Below, one piece after another: positions 34,393 through 44,348 of a stretch of 64,000 bases of DNA. The stretch's first letter is position 1. Every line of letters starts with the position of its first letter. The position numbers and the translations under genes were made by a program. This DNA comes from Mycolicibacterium anyangense (GTDB lineage Bacteria > Actinomycetota > Actinomycetes > Mycobacteriales > Mycobacteriaceae): positions 4,402,001 through 4,466,000 of the forward strand of contig NZ_AP022620.1 in assembly GCF_010731855.1 (NCBI RefSeq), given 5' to 3'. Below the pieces are notes generated by a model. The model saw only the letters and a list, made by a program, of their open reading frames with translations, was not told where the DNA came from and made no database searches.

Positions 34393-35034
34393 GTGCCGCA
34401 TACAGCAAGTCGGGGTCCAGGAAGACCGCCCGCAGCTAAGGCGGCGGAAACGCGCGAGCGCATCCTGCGCGCCGCCCGAGAGGTGTTCAGCGAACTGGGG
34501 TATGACGCTGCCACCTTCCAGGCAATCGCTATTCGCGCGGATCTGACCCGCCCCGCTATCAACCATTACTTCGCCAGCAAGCGTCTGCTCTATCAAGAGG
34601 TCGTCGAGCAGACCAACGCGCTGCTCGTCGAGTCCGCCGTCACGTATTCGCAGCGGGAGGGCACCCTGCCCGACCGGCTGCGCGCGTTCATCCGGGCGGC
34701 CGTGGCCGCCCAGGGTCAGGACCGTTCGGTCGCGGCGTTCCTGGTGACTTCGGTGCTGGAATCGCAGCGTCATCCCGACCTCAACCAGGATGACAACGAC
34801 TCGATGAACTTCACCCGCGGGTTCGTCACCTCGGCGATCAAGGATGCGATCGAGGCCGGCGAGATCCGTCCGGACATCGACGTGCCCTCGGCCGCCGAGA
34901 TGCTGATGGCGGTGATGTGGGGGCTGGGCTTCTATGCCGGGTTCGTGGGCGACCAGGATCGATTGGTCGCGATCATGGACCAGTTCCTGAACCTGCTCGA
35001 CGGGCAGATGTGGCGTGTCGCCGATCGTGCGTGA
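34393..35034 (+). CDS. TetR-family regulator (Rv0144-like)
   Basis: A 213-residue TetR repressor. It begins with a basic Pro-rich tail (GPGRPPAAK) and then the HTH, FQAIAIRADLTRPAINHYFASKRLLYQEV (about 41-70). The C-terminal helices form the ligand pocket. Start at GTG 34393 with a -10-like CACAAT 6 nt upstream (leaderless type); TTG 34387 is an alternative. It sits directly before the SAM methyltransferase, the same order as Rv0144-Rv0145/Rv0146 in M. tuberculosis, from memory. Confidence 0.9.
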   Translation: MPHTASRGPGRPPAAKAAETRERILRAAREVFSELGYDAATFQAIAIRADLTRPAINHYFASKRLLYQEVVEQTNALLVESAVTYSQREGTLPDRLRAFIRAAVAAQGQDRSVAAFLVTSVLESQRHPDLNQDDNDSMNFTRGFVTSAIKDAIEAGEIRPDIDVPSAAEMLMAVMWGLGFYAGFVGDQDRLVAIMDQFLNLLDGQMWRVADRA

Positions 35035-35132
35035 GCCCCACACGCACTGTTCCTGAGTCGGCCGAACCCTTCGGTAGCATTGGTTATACCCGTTTTGAAC
35101 TGGGATGATGCTGTCCGAAGGGAACGAACTCC

Positions 35133-36071
35133 ATGAGTAACCTGCGCTCCGACAACGACACCTGGGATATCGCCACCAGCGTCGGATCGACCGCCGTGAT
35201 GGTGGCCGCCGCCAGAGCCGGTGAGAGCGAGCGACCCGACGCGCTGATCAACGACCCCTACGCCAGGATCCTGGTCAGCGGGGCCGGCACCGGCATGTGG
35301 GAATCGATGCTGGACGAGTCCATGGCCGAGCGGCTGGCTGCCGCCGATGCCGAGGCCGCGACGATGTTTGCCCACATGGGCAACTACCAGGCCGTGCGCA
35401 CGCACTTCTTCGACCGGTTCTTCACCGAGGCTGCCGCGTCGGGTATCCGGCAGGTCGTGATCCTGGCCTCGGGCCTGGATTCGCGCGCCTACCGGCTGAA
35501 CTGGCCGGCGGGCACCCACGTCTTCGAACTCGACCAGCCCAAGGTCCTCGAGTACAAGGCGCAGACGCTGGCCGCCCACGGGGTCCAACCCGCCGCTGTG
35601 CTGCACGAGGTACCGATCGATTTGCGCCAGGACTGGCCGGCGGCGCTGCGAGAGCGCGGGTTCGACCCGGCCCAGCCGACCGCATGGCTGGCCGAGGGCC
35701 TGCTGATGTACCTGCCGGCCGATGCCCAGGACCGGCTCTTCGAACAGATCACCGCCCTGAGCGCACCGGGAAGCCGGGTCTCCGCCGAGGCGGTCCAGCA
35801 CCAGGACGAGAGCCGGCGGCAGGAATTCCGCGGCCGCTTCGAGAAGATCGCCGATCAGCTCGGCATCGAGCGCAAGATCGACATCAGCGATCTGACCTAC
35901 AACGATCCGCACCGGGCCGAGCTGACGGACTGGCTCACCCAGCACGGCTGGAAAGCCTCCGGGGTGCCGTCGATCGAAGAGATGAAGCGGCTGGGACGCT
36001 GGACGGACCTGCCCATCGAGATCACCACGAACGAGTTCGCCACTTTCGTCGTCGCCGAACGTAGCGCCTGA
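35133..36071 (+). CDS. SAM-dependent methyltransferase (mycobacterial TIGR00027/LCMT-like family)
   Basis: A 312-residue class I methyltransferase of the large mycobacterial Rv0145/Rv0146 family. The SAM loop [15 protein letters not shown] (about 109-123) is followed by [13 protein letters not shown], where the acidic residue binds the ribose, and by [13 protein letters not shown], typical of the leucine carboxyl methyltransferase-like fold. The substrate is unknown. GAAGGGAACGA lies before the ATG. It is a single copy here, whereas M. tuberculosis has two adjacent paralogues as I recall. Confidence 0.94.
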   Translation: MSNLRSDNDTWDIATSVGSTAVMVAAARAGESERPDALINDPYARILVSGAGTGMWESMLDESMAERLAAADAEAATMFAHMGNYQAVRTHFFDRFFTEAAASGIRQVVILASGLDSRAYRLNWPAGTHVFELDQPKVLEYKAQTLAAHGVQPAAVLHEVPIDLRQDWPAALRERGFDPAQPTAWLAEGLLMYLPADAQDRLFEQITALSAPGSRVSAEAVQHQDESRRQEFRGRFEKIADQLGIERKIDISDLTYNDPHRAELTDWLTQHGWKASGVPSIEEMKRLGRWTDLPIEITTNEFATFVVAERSA

Positions 36072-36165
36072 CCAACGGCGCAATCGGCGGCCGAGACCGG
36101 CCCGAACACCAACCGCCTGGTTGGTTACGATGGCCGGGCTACCAATCGCCGGAGAAGGGAAGCTC

Positions 36166-37029
36166 ATGCCCGGAGTTGCAGATCGTGTCATCGTCGTCAC
36201 CGGAGCCGGTGGTGGTCTGGGTCGTGAGTACGCGCTGACACTGGCCCGCGAAGGTGCCAGCGTCGTGGTGAATGACCTCGGCGGCGCGCGCGACGGAACC
36301 GGCGCCGGCCACAACATGGCCGACCAGGTCGTCCAGGAGATCAAGGACGCCGGTGGCCGCGCGGTCGCCAACTACGACTCCGTCGCCGAGCCCGAGGGCG
36401 GCGAGAACATCGTCAAGACCGCGCTCGAGGAGTTCGGCAAGATCGACGGCATCGTCAGCAACGCGGGCATCCTGCGCGACGGCACCTTCCACAAGATGCC
36501 GTTCGAGAACTGGGATTCGGTGCTGAAGGTCCATCTCTACGGCGGCTACAACGTGATCCGGGCCGCCTGGCCGCACTTCCGCGAGCAGAGCTACGGCCGC
36601 ATCGTCGTCGCCACCTCCACCAGCGGCCTGTTCGGCAACTTCGGTCAGGCCAACTACAGCGCCGCCAAGCTCGGCCTGGTCGGCCTGATCAATACGCTGG
36701 CCCAGGAGGGTGCCAAGTACAACATCAAGGCCAACGCCCTGGCACCGATCGCCGCCACTCGGATGACCGAGGACATCCTGCCTCCCGAGGTGTTCAAGAA
36801 GCTCACCCCCGAATATGTTGCGCCGGTGGTCGGCTACCTGTGCACCGAAGAGGTGCCGGACTCCGGCTCGGTGTTCATCGTCGGCGGTGGCAAGGTGCAG
36901 CGCGCCGCGCTGTTCCAGAACGAGGGCGTCACCTTCGACCATGTGCCCAGCGTCGACGACGTCGCGGCGAACTGGTCGGAGATCGACGACCTGTCGGCGG
37001 CCGAGCACGCCTCCTTCACACTCGGCTGA
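36166..37029 (+). CDS. Short-chain dehydrogenase, multifunctional-enzyme-type (Rv0148-like)
   Basis: A 287-residue SDR related to the dehydrogenase part of peroxisomal multifunctional enzyme type 2. TGAGGGLGREYAL (12-24) is the cofactor site, NDLGGARDG follows, NAGILRDG is typical for 3-hydroxyacyl-CoA dehydrogenases, and the catalytic Tyr164-xxx-Lys168 is in NYSAAK with Ser151 or Ser153. A role in fatty-acid beta-oxidation is likely. ATG 36166 with AGAAGGGAAG upstream is preferred to GTG 36121. A HAD hydrolase follows by 38 nt. Confidence 0.94.
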   Translation: MPGVADRVIVVTGAGGGLGREYALTLAREGASVVVNDLGGARDGTGAGHNMADQVVQEIKDAGGRAVANYDSVAEPEGGENIVKTALEEFGKIDGIVSNAGILRDGTFHKMPFENWDSVLKVHLYGGYNVIRAAWPHFREQSYGRIVVATSTSGLFGNFGQANYSAAKLGLVGLINTLAQEGAKYNIKANALAPIAATRMTEDILPPEVFKKLTPEYVAPVVGYLCTEEVPDSGSVFIVGGGKVQRAALFQNEGVTFDHVPSVDDVAANWSEIDDLSAAEHASFTLG

Positions 37030-37067
37030 GTGATGTCGGCGTCGTGGGCCGGCACGCGGGGTCGTCG

Positions 37068-37763
37068 ATGATCCGCGTGCTGGCCTTCGACGTGTTCGGC
37101 ACCGTCGTCGACTGGCGCTCCAGCATCATCGGCGAGCTCGAACGCTTCGGCAATCGCCAAGGCGTGCAACGAGATTGGTCGAGCTTTGCCGACAGTTGGC
37201 GGGCCGGCTATGGCCCGGCGATGGACCTGGTCCGGCGCGGTGAGCTGCCATGGACCCGGCTGGATGATCTGCACCGCAGAATCCTCGACGAGTTGCTCCG
37301 CGACGTCGAAATCCAAGCCGACGAGGACGACGTCGACCATCTCAACCGTGCGTGGCATCGGCTGGCTCCGTGGCCCGACGCCGTGAAGGGCCTGCACCGG
37401 CTCAAGGAACGTTTCACCATCACCACGCTGTCGAACGGCAACGTCTCGCTGCTGACCGATATGGCCAAACACGCGGGCCTGCCGTGGGATTGCGTGCTGT
37501 CGGCCGAGATCTTCGGTCACTACAAGCCCGATCCCGAGGCCTATCTGGGCTGCGCGCAGATGCTGGACGTCGCACCCGATGAGGCCATGCTGGTGGCGGC
37601 GCATCCGAGCGACCTGCGGGCCGCCCGCGACGCCGGGCTGCGGACCGCCTATGTCGACCGGCCGCTGGAATGGGGACAACCGGGGCGCCATCGGGTGGCG
37701 TTCGAGTCCGGCGAATTCGACGTCGTCGCAACGGATCTCCACGACTTGGCCGACAGACTCTAG
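37068..37763 (+). CDS. HAD-family hydrolase, type II haloacid dehalogenase-like
   Basis: A 231-residue HAD enzyme. Motif I is AFDVFGTVVDW (nucleophile D8, with T in the third position as in haloacid dehalogenases), motif II TLSNGN, and motif III/IV FGHYKPDPEAY with AAHPSDLRAAR. Asp to Phe-Gly-Thr after the nucleophile is characteristic of type II 2-haloacid dehalogenases, which release halide from 2-haloacids. ATG 37068 is taken because the protein starts at motif I. The gene overlaps the convergent EamA gene by 4 nt at its end. Substrate unverified. Confidence 0.91.
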   Translation: MIRVLAFDVFGTVVDWRSSIIGELERFGNRQGVQRDWSSFADSWRAGYGPAMDLVRRGELPWTRLDDLHRRILDELLRDVEIQADEDDVDHLNRAWHRLAPWPDAVKGLHRLKERFTITTLSNGNVSLLTDMAKHAGLPWDCVLSAEIFGHYKPDPEAYLGCAQMLDVAPDEAMLVAAHPSDLRAARDAGLRTAYVDRPLEWGQPGRHRVAFESGEFDVVATDLHDLADRL

Positions 37764-38629
37764 TTTCCGGTGTCCTCGGCAACCGAGTCTTGCGCACTGA
37801 TGACCAGCGCCGTCATGACCAAGGCGATGCCCGCGAGTTCGGTACGTGTGGGCCACTGATGCAGCATGACCGCGCCGATACCGGCGGCGGTGGCGGGCAG
37901 CAGGGCCAGAAGCAAGGCGAAGCGGGCCCGGGGGATGAGCGTCAGGACGAACTGATCGAGCCCGTAGGGCACGGCCGTGGACAGCACGCCGACTCCAAGT
38001 CCCACCAACCAGGTCCGGGGATCGGCAAGCACGCGTGCATCGGTGTGCAGCTGACCGGCCAATAGGGGAGCCGCCAGCAGCACGGCCGCGACAGCCATCC
38101 CGATGGCCAGGGAACCCAGCCCCGAACCCCCCTCGGCGACCCGCTTGCCGAGCACGATGTACCCCGCCCACAACGCCGCGGCGGCCAGGGCGAAGACCAC
38201 CCCGACCGTGTCGGCACCAGTCTGTACTCCGGCCAGGAGCGCCACCCCGCCTGCCGCGAGTACGACGGCCAGGACATCACGGGGGCGCCGCGTGCCGAGC
38301 GTCGCCACCGCGACGGGTCCGATGAATTCGATCGCTACCGCGGTACCGAGCGGGATACGTGAAATCGCCTCGAAGAACGCCACATTCATTCCGACGGTGA
38401 CAACCCCGAAACCGGCGGCGATGCCGAGCCCGCGGCGCGTCCAGCGCTGACGCCACGGTCTGCGCCACACGAGTAGCACGACGGCGGCTCCCGCTGCGCG
38501 TAGCCACGCCACCGCGGCAGGGTCGGCCGTGGTGAACAGGAACACCGCCAGCGCGGCACCGACATACTGCGACACCGCGCCGACGATGAAGAACATCGGC
38601 ACCGACCACGTCGGGACGCGGCGGCTCAC
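37760..38629 (-). CDS. EamA/RhtA-type inner-membrane exporter
   Basis: A 289-residue membrane protein with about ten hydrophobic helices in two EamA halves (about 15-135 and 150-280). The second half contains VGLGVGVLSTAVPYGLDQF, resembling threonine/homoserine exporters such as RhtA. An amino-acid or metabolite efflux role is inferred from the fold. The start is GTG 38629. It lies 9 nt after the pntB stop on the same strand, so it is probably the last gene of the pnt transcript. Confidence 0.9.
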   Translation of the reverse strand: MSRRVPTWSVPMFFIVGAVSQYVGAALAVFLFTTADPAAVAWLRAAGAAVVLLVWRRPWRQRWTRRGLGIAAGFGVVTVGMNVAFFEAISRIPLGTAVAIEFIGPVAVATLGTRRPRDVLAVVLAAGGVALLAGVQTGADTVGVVFALAAAALWAGYIVLGKRVAEGGSGLGSLAIGMAVAAVLLAAPLLAGQLHTDARVLADPRTWLVGLGVGVLSTAVPYGLDQFVLTLIPRARFALLLALLPATAAGIGAVMLHQWPTRTELAGIALVMTALVISAQDSVAEDTGN

Positions 38630-38638
38630 CGCACGGTC

Positions 38639-40060
38639 TTATAGCGCGGCGTTGATGTCGTCGACTCTGTCTCGCGCATCGCCGAACAGCATCTGGGTGT
38701 TCTCGCGGAAGAACAGCGGATTCTGCACGCCGGCGTAACCGGAGGCCATGGACCGTTTGAACACGATGACGTTTTCGGCGTTCCATACCGTCAGCACCGG
38801 CATGCCGGCGATCGGACTGCCCGGATCTTCCGACGCCGCCGGGTTCACCGTGTCGTTGGCACCGATCACCAGCACCACCGAGGTGTCGTCGAAATCGTCG
38901 TTGATCTCGTCCATTTCGAGCACGATGTCGTAGGGCACCTTGGCCTCTGCCAACAGCACGTTCATGTGTCCGGGCAGCCGACCGGCGACGGGGTGGATAC
39001 CGAAGCGCACCGTGACACCCCGCTCGCGCAGTTTGCGGGTCAGCTCGGCCACGCCGTACTGGGCCTGGGCCACCGCCATGCCGTAGCCGGGGGTGATGAT
39101 CACTGAACTGGCCGACGCCAAGAGTTCGGCGGCTCCCTCGGCGGTGATCTCGCGGTGTTCGCCGTAGTCCTTGTCCTCGGCCGGCCCTGCTTCGATGCCG
39201 AAGCCGCCGGCGATGACCGAGATGAACGACCGGTTCATCGCTTTGCACATGATGTACGACAGGTAGGCACCCGAAGATCCGACCAGGGCGCCGGTGACGA
39301 TCAACAGATCGTTGGACAGCAGGAAGCCTGAAGCTGCTGCAGCCCAACCGGAATAGCTGTTGAGCATCGACACCACGACGGGCATGTCGCCACCGCCGAT
39401 CGAGGCGACCAGATGCCAGCCCAGCAGCAGCGCCAGCACCGTGACGACGACGAGCAGCCACAGCTGGGGTTCGATGACGAACCAGACGGTGAACGCGACG
39501 AACAACACCAGTGCGCCGACATTGAGAAAGTTCTTGCCCGGCAACATCAGCGGCGTCGATTTGATGCGCGCGGACAGTTTCAGGTTGGCGACGATCGATC
39601 CGGTGAAGGTCACGGCGCCGATGAACACGCCGATGAAGACCTCGGCGGAATGGATGCCGAGCATGCCCTGACTGTCGAGGGCCGCGGCCTCGGCGCCGCC
39701 CAGATCATGTTCGACGTGCAGGTAGCCGTTCCAGCCGACCAACACCGCGGCCAGGCCGACGAAGCTGTGCAGCAGCGCGATCAGTTCGGGCATACCGGTC
39801 ATCTCGACGACGCGGGCACGCCACAATCCGATCGCGGCACCGATGGCCATGGCGCCGATCAGCAGGCCCAGACCGAGCGGTTCGATATGGCGGGCCAGGG
39901 CCAGCGCAATGGTGGCGACCAGCGCGACCACCATGCCGGCCATGCCGAATGTGTTTCCGGCCCGCGATGTTTCGTGCTTCGACAGCCCGGCCAGCGCCAG
40001 GATGAACAGCAGGGCCGCGACGACGTAGGCCGCGGTGGCGGCCGTCTCTAATGTAAACAA
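38639..40060 (-). CDS. pntB: NAD(P) transhydrogenase beta subunit
   Basis: A 473-residue subunit of the proton-pumping transhydrogenase. The first 270 residues contain about nine membrane helices (domain II), and the last 180 form NADP-binding domain III with [13 protein letters not shown] and [10 protein letters not shown]. With PntA it makes NADPH from NADH using the proton gradient. TTG 40060 is chosen because GAGGAG lies just before it and it immediately follows the pntA stop (1 nt), a good reason to accept the rare codon. Confidence 0.95.
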   Translation of the reverse strand: MFTLETAATAAYVVAALLFILALAGLSKHETSRAGNTFGMAGMVVALVATIALALARHIEPLGLGLLIGAMAIGAAIGLWRARVVEMTGMPELIALLHSFVGLAAVLVGWNGYLHVEHDLGGAEAAALDSQGMLGIHSAEVFIGVFIGAVTFTGSIVANLKLSARIKSTPLMLPGKNFLNVGALVLFVAFTVWFVIEPQLWLLVVVTVLALLLGWHLVASIGGGDMPVVVSMLNSYSGWAAAASGFLLSNDLLIVTGALVGSSGAYLSYIMCKAMNRSFISVIAGGFGIEAGPAEDKDYGEHREITAEGAAELLASASSVIITPGYGMAVAQAQYGVAELTRKLRERGVTVRFGIHPVAGRLPGHMNVLLAEAKVPYDIVLEMDEINDDFDDTSVVLVIGANDTVNPAASEDPGSPIAGMPVLTVWNAENVIVFKRSMASGYAGVQNPLFFRENTQMLFGDARDRVDDINAAL

Positions 40061-40061
40061 C

Positions 40062-41594
40062 TCAACTCCTCGAGAACATCGCGAGCATGCGACGCGTCAC
40101 CGCGAAGCCACCGAAGATGTTGATACTGGCAAGCAGGATGGCCACGGCCGCCAATGTCGTGACGATGACGTCACCGTGGCCGATCTGCAGCAGCGCGCCG
40201 ACGACGATGATGCCCGAGATGGCGTTGGTCACCGACATCAGCGGGGTGTGCAGGGCGTGGTGCACGTGGCCGATGACGTAATAGCCGATCACGATCGCCA
40301 GTGCGAAGACCGTCAGGTGCACCTGCAGGGCGGCCGGGGACAACGCGATCAGCAGGAACAGCACGGCGGCGGCGCCGAACGTGAGGCCGAGCCGGCGGCC
40401 CATCGTCATCGGTTGTTTGGCGTGCTGCACTGCCGGAGCGGCGCTCGCGGCCGGCGCCGGGGCGGCGGATACCTGTACCGGTGGTGGTGGCCAGGTGGTC
40501 TCGCCGTCGCGGACCACGGTGACCGAGCGCTGCACGATGTCGTCGAAATCGAGCACCAGCGTGCCGTCCTTCTCCGGGGTCAGCAATTTGAGGAGGTTGA
40601 CCAGGTTGGTGCCGTAGAGCTGCGATGCCTGGGCGGGCAGCCGGCCGGCCAGGTCGGTGTAGCCGATGATGGTCACGCCGTTGTCGGTGACGACGGCCTG
40701 GTCCTTGACGGTGCCCTCGACGTTGCCGCCGTTGGCGGCGGCCATATCGACGATGACACTGCCCGACTTCATCGAGGCGACCATGTCGGCGGTGATGATG
40801 CGCGGTGCCGGCCGGCCCGGGATCAACGCCGTCGTGATGATGATGTCGACATCCTGGGACTGCTCGGCGTACAGCTGCGCCTCGCGGGCCTTGTAGTCGT
40901 CACCCATCTCCTTGGCGTAGCCGGTGGCCGAAACCTCGGTCTCGGGGGATTCGATGGAAAGATATTCTCCACCAAGGGATTTGACCTGATCGGCGACCTC
41001 GGGACGCGGGTCGGTGGCGCGCACGATGGCGCCGAGGCTGCCGGCGGCGCCGATCGCCGCCAGGCCGGCCACACCAGCGCCGACCACCAGTACCTTGGCC
41101 GGCGGAACCTTGCCCGCCGCGGTCACCTGGCCGGTGAAGAACCTGCCGAAGGCGTGCGCGGCCTCCACGACGGCGCGGTACCCGGCGATGTTGGCCATCG
41201 AGGACAGCACGTCCAGGGACTGGGCTCGCGAGATCCGCGGTACCGCGTCCATGGCCAGCACCGTGATCGGGCGGGTGGCCAGTTCTTCGACGAGCTCGGG
41301 TTTCAGGGCGGGGGAGATCAGGCTGATCAATGTCGCACCGTCGCGCAGTGCGGCGATCTCGGCACTGGTGGGCGCGTTGACCTTGAGGACGATATCGGCG
41401 CCGAGCGCCTCGGCCGCGGTCCCGATACCGGCCCCGGCCTCGACGAATGCCTCGTCGGAGAAGCTCGCCGCGACACCTGCACCGGATTCGACCAGTACGG
41501 CATAGCCGAGTTTGATGAGCTGTCCGACGGTTTGTGGCGTGGCGGCGACGCGCGTCTCCCCCGCTAGAGACTCGCGTGGAATCCCGATGAGCAT
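40062..41594 (-). CDS. pntA: NAD(P) transhydrogenase alpha subunit, full-length (PntAA-PntAB fused)
   Basis: A 510-residue, E. coli-sized alpha subunit. The NAD-binding domain I (1-375) has IGIPRE at the start, the RATDPRPEV nucleotide region and [12 protein letters not shown] Pro/Ala linker (about 376-400) joins it to four membrane helices (about 405-500). M. tuberculosis carries this as separate pntAa and pntAb genes, from memory, and in the other orientation relative to the ptpB-fadE2 pair. Followed 1 nt later by pntB with a TTG start. Confidence 0.95.
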   Translation of the reverse strand: MLIGIPRESLAGETRVAATPQTVGQLIKLGYAVLVESGAGVAASFSDEAFVEAGAGIGTAAEALGADIVLKVNAPTSAEIAALRDGATLISLISPALKPELVEELATRPITVLAMDAVPRISRAQSLDVLSSMANIAGYRAVVEAAHAFGRFFTGQVTAAGKVPPAKVLVVGAGVAGLAAIGAAGSLGAIVRATDPRPEVADQVKSLGGEYLSIESPETEVSATGYAKEMGDDYKAREAQLYAEQSQDVDIIITTALIPGRPAPRIITADMVASMKSGSVIVDMAAANGGNVEGTVKDQAVVTDNGVTIIGYTDLAGRLPAQASQLYGTNLVNLLKLLTPEKDGTLVLDFDDIVQRSVTVVRDGETTWPPPPVQVSAAPAPAASAAPAVQHAKQPMTMGRRLGLTFGAAAVLFLLIALSPAALQVHLTVFALAIVIGYYVIGHVHHALHTPLMSVTNAISGIIVVGALLQIGHGDVIVTTLAAVAILLASINIFGGFAVTRRMLAMFSRS

Positions 41595-41736
41595 CGATGC
41601 GATCCGATCTGGTTGGTCGTGGGCGAGGCCGGGCGGAAAACGCCAGTGTATGAAATGGCGGCGTTCACCCGTGGACGCAGTACCCCGGCGGCCTGAGCCT
41701 AGGACAGGCGTCCGGGGAAGCGAGGCGATATGGCCC

Positions 41737-41742
41737 TAGGCT
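41737..41742 (+). promoter_or_regulatory. -10 element (TAGGCT), leaderless DUF456 gene
   Basis: TAGGCT fits TANNNT and ends exactly 7 nt before the GTG at 41750. There is no ribosome site, as expected for a leaderless transcript. Confidence 0.5.
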
Positions 41743-41749
41743 CGGTCGG

Positions 41750-42235
41750 GTGAGCGTCAGTGGCGTCGTTGTGGTCGGGCTGGCCATCGCCGTCGGCCTG
41801 GTCGGCATCATCGTGCCGCTGCTCCCCGGCACGCTGCTGGTACTCGCCGCCATCGTGGTATGGGCGGTTGTCGAACGAACCCTGGTGTCGTGGGTGGTGC
41901 TGGCGGTGGTCGCCGCGATCATCGGGGCCAGCCTGCTGATCAAATACATCTGGCCGGTGCGCCGGATGCGGGCCGCCGATGTCGGCGGGTGGACGTTGAC
42001 CGTGGGCGCCGTCGGGGGCATCATCGGGTTCTTCGTGGTCCCGGTGGCTGGGCTGCTGCTGGGCTTCGTCCTTGGCGTCTACCTCGCCGAACTGGTCCAG
42101 CGCCGGGACCACATCCGGGCCTGGGCTGCCACCGTGCACGCCGTGAAGGGTGCACTGTTGTCGGTGGGCGTCGAACTCGCCGGAGCTCTGCTGGCCACCG
42201 CCGTGTGGGTAGCCGGTCTGGTGTTAACCCAGTAG
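41750..42235 (+). CDS. DUF456 membrane protein
   Basis: A 161-residue membrane protein with four to five hydrophobic helices: opening VVVVGLAIAVGLVGIIVPLLPGTLLVLAAIVV (long helix pair), two Gly-rich spans around 60 and 95, and a final helix at 140-160. The PLLPGTLL loop and GGIIGFF stretch are typical DUF456 signatures. Function unknown. GTG 41750 follows a leaderless -10. It overlaps the convergent ptpB stop by 12 nt at its 3' end. Confidence 0.88.
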   Translation: MSVSGVVVVGLAIAVGLVGIIVPLLPGTLLVLAAIVVWAVVERTLVSWVVLAVVAAIIGASLLIKYIWPVRRMRAADVGGWTLTVGAVGGIIGFFVVPVAGLLLGFVLGVYLAELVQRRDHIRAWAATVHAVKGALLSVGVELAGALLATAVWVAGLVLTQ

Positions 42236-43018
42236 CGCCGAGCGCAGCCGAGCCAGATCGTCGGCGCTGACCTCGGCGGCTTCCAGATAACCCGGCAGCC
42301 CGCCGTACTCCTCGTCGATGACGTGTCGCGCCGTGGCGAGGTACTCCTCCTTGACGCCGAGCACACCGTCGGGCAGCCGCGACTCGGCGAAGGCCGCCAC
42401 TTCCGGTGTCATGCCCTCGCGGCTGCGCACCGACTCCATGATCCGATCCCGAAGCCGGCCCACCGCGTCATTGCTGCGCAGGAAGTCCGTCACGATGGCA
42501 TCGCGCGGAACGCCGATGGCCTCCAGCACGACCGCGATGGAGAATCCGGTGCGGTCCTTGCCGGCGAAGCAGTGCACCAGCACCGGCCGGTTGTCGGCCA
42601 GCAGTGTCGCGATCCTGTGCACGGCACGACGTGCGCCGGCCAGCGTGGCGAAGCGCGCATACTCGTCGTTCATCCACTTCTCCCCGGCGGCGATGACGTC
42701 GTCGTCCGGGGTGGCCTCGCCCATGATCTTCTCCCACGCCGTCTCGTGCGGCGCTGTCGTGGGCGCATGGGACAGATCTGGGAAGGGCAGCAGGTGTACC
42801 GTCACGTCCTGGGGTACCGCGCCCGGGCCGCGGCGTTCCACCTCGACCGGTGATCGCAGGTCGGCGACATCGGTGATGCCCAAGCTACGCAAGGCATCTC
42901 GTCCTGCGTCGTCGAGCCTGCTGATCTCACTGGACCGGAAGAACAAGCCCGGCCGGATTCCCGTGTTCTCGGCGACGTCGCGGAAGTTCCACGCGCCGGA
43001 CAGCTGCGCGGCGCTCAC
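42224..43018 (-). CDS. ptbB: Protein tyrosine/lipid phosphatase, PtpB-type
   Basis: A 264-residue phosphatase of the mycobacterial PtpB type. The active-site loop [11 protein letters not shown] carries nucleophile C150 and R156 (Cx5R); [25 protein letters not shown] at the start is also characteristic, with [14 protein letters not shown]. The Lys-Asp-Arg triad in the P-loop is reported for PtpB-like enzymes that accept phosphoinositides as well as phosphotyrosine. No signal peptide is visible, so export, if any, is unconventional. The start overlaps the fadE2 stop by 4 nt (GTGA), indicating coupled expression. Confidence 0.93.
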   Translation of the reverse strand: MSAAQLSGAWNFRDVAENTGIRPGLFFRSSEISRLDDAGRDALRSLGITDVADLRSPVEVERRGPGAVPQDVTVHLLPFPDLSHAPTTAPHETAWEKIMGEATPDDDVIAAGEKWMNDEYARFATLAGARRAVHRIATLLADNRPVLVHCFAGKDRTGFSIAVVLEAIGVPRDAIVTDFLRSNDAVGRLRDRIMESVRSREGMTPEVAAFAESRLPDGVLGVKEEYLATARHVIDEEYGGLPGYLEAAEVSADDLARLRSALLG

Positions 43019-44244
43019 CCTTTGGTCACCGCTGCAGCCAAAGCGCTTGGCTCAGCGCCGATTTCAGCTCGGGCGATGCTGCGCATATGGACCTCGTCGG
43101 GCCCGTCGAAGATCCGCATCGCTCGCTGCCAGCCGTACATCCGGGCCAGCGGGAAGTCGTCGCTGACGCCGCCGCCACCATGTACCTGGATCGCGCGGTC
43201 GATGACGTTGCAGGCCATCTGCGGTGCGACGGCCTTGATCTGGGCGACGAGGTTGCGTGCTTCCTTGTTGCCGTGCTGGTCGATGGTCCAGGCCGCTTTC
43301 TGGCACAGCAGCCGAGCCTGGTCGATCTCGTTGCGCGACAATGCGATCTGCTGCTGGACCACGCCCTGCTCAGCCAGCGGCTTACCGAAGGCGATGCGGG
43401 TGCGGGCGCGCTCGGTCATGAGTGCCAGTGCCCGTTCGGCCACCCCGATCGCACGCATACAGTGGTGGATACGGCCGGGACCCAGCCGCGCCTGGGCGAT
43501 CGCGAAGCCCATGCCTTCCTCGGCGAGCAGATTGGACGCCGGTACCCGGACGTTGTCGTAGACGACCTCGGCATGGCCGTGCTGGTCCTGCCAGCCGAAC
43601 ACCGACGTCGAGCGCAGGATGTTGACCCCGGGGGTGTCCACCGGCACCAGGATCATCGACTGCTGCTGATGGGAGGCGGCATCGGGGTTGGTGCGGCCCA
43701 TGACGATCAGGATCTTGCAGCGCGGGTCGTTGGCGCCCGATGTCCACCACTTGCGGCCGTTGATGATGTAGTCGTCACCGTCGCGGGTGATCGCGGTCTG
43801 GATGTTGCGGGCGTCGCTGGAGGCCACCGCTGGTTCGGTCATCGAGAAGGCGCTGCGGATCTCGCCGGCCAGCAGCGGTTCGAGCCACTGCCGGCGCTGC
43901 TCCTCGGTGGCGAACAGGTGAAGGGTCTCCATGTTGCCGGTGTCGGGGGCGGCGCAGTTGAACACCTCGGGGGCGATCTCGGTGCTCCAGCCGGTGAGTT
44001 CGGCCAGCGGTGCGTACTCGAGGTTGGTCAGCCCGGACTCCGGCGGCAGGAACAGGTTCCACAACCCTTGCGCCTTGGCCAGCTTCTTGAGCTCCTCGAC
44101 CACCGGGGGAACGGTGAAATCGTGCGGGCCGGCCGCGGTGCGGTACTCGTCGTAGGACTTCTCGGCGGGAAAGACGTGTTCGACCATGAACTCGGTGACG
44201 CGCTTGTGGTAATCGGCCGCCTTGGCGGACATGGCGAAATCCAT
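43015..44244 (-). CDS. fadE2: Acyl-CoA dehydrogenase, FadE2-like
   Basis: A 409-residue FAD enzyme of the acyl-CoA dehydrogenase family. [14 protein letters not shown] and [20 protein letters not shown] are flavin-site blocks, with [13 protein letters not shown] central and [14 protein letters not shown] plus [15 protein letters not shown] near the end. The length and the [16 protein letters not shown] block fit ACAD10/11-like members. ATG 44244 is used; GTG 44262 would add six residues. It is the first gene of a two-gene unit with ptpB, as in Rv0154c-Rv0153c (from memory). Substrate chain length unknown. Confidence 0.93.
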   Translation of the reverse strand: MDFAMSAKAADYHKRVTEFMVEHVFPAEKSYDEYRTAAGPHDFTVPPVVEELKKLAKAQGLWNLFLPPESGLTNLEYAPLAELTGWSTEIAPEVFNCAAPDTGNMETLHLFATEEQRRQWLEPLLAGEIRSAFSMTEPAVASSDARNIQTAITRDGDDYIINGRKWWTSGANDPRCKILIVMGRTNPDAASHQQQSMILVPVDTPGVNILRSTSVFGWQDQHGHAEVVYDNVRVPASNLLAEEGMGFAIAQARLGPGRIHHCMRAIGVAERALALMTERARTRIAFGKPLAEQGVVQQQIALSRNEIDQARLLCQKAAWTIDQHGNKEARNLVAQIKAVAPQMACNVIDRAIQVHGGGGVSDDFPLARMYGWQRAMRIFDGPDEVHMRSIARAEIGAEPSALAAAVTKG

Positions 44245-44273
44245 GCCGCCACGATATGACACGCGTCAACGCA

Positions 44274-44316
44274 CCGGCGAGGCCCTCCCTCATGACCAAA
44301 GGAAGGGCCTCGCCGG
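44274..44316. terminator. Perfect 13-bp inverted repeat, probable hairpin terminator
   Basis: CCGGCGAGGCCCT (44274-44286) pairs perfectly with AGGGCCTCGCCGG (44304-44316) around a 17-nt loop. It lies between the stop of the Pro-rich exported protein and the fadE2 start, both on the minus strand, and probably ends the exported-protein transcript. No T-run. Confidence 0.55.
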
Positions 44317-44348
44317 GTGTGGGGTCAAGGTCGCTATGTCACCACCTC

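Noticed and set aside
40035..41567. 510-codon plus-strand frame opposite pntA
   Set aside because: It mirrors pntA, which has intact domain motifs.
43087..44259. 390-codon plus-strand frame opposite fadE2
   Set aside because: Antisense to an intact acyl-CoA dehydrogenase; no independent motifs.
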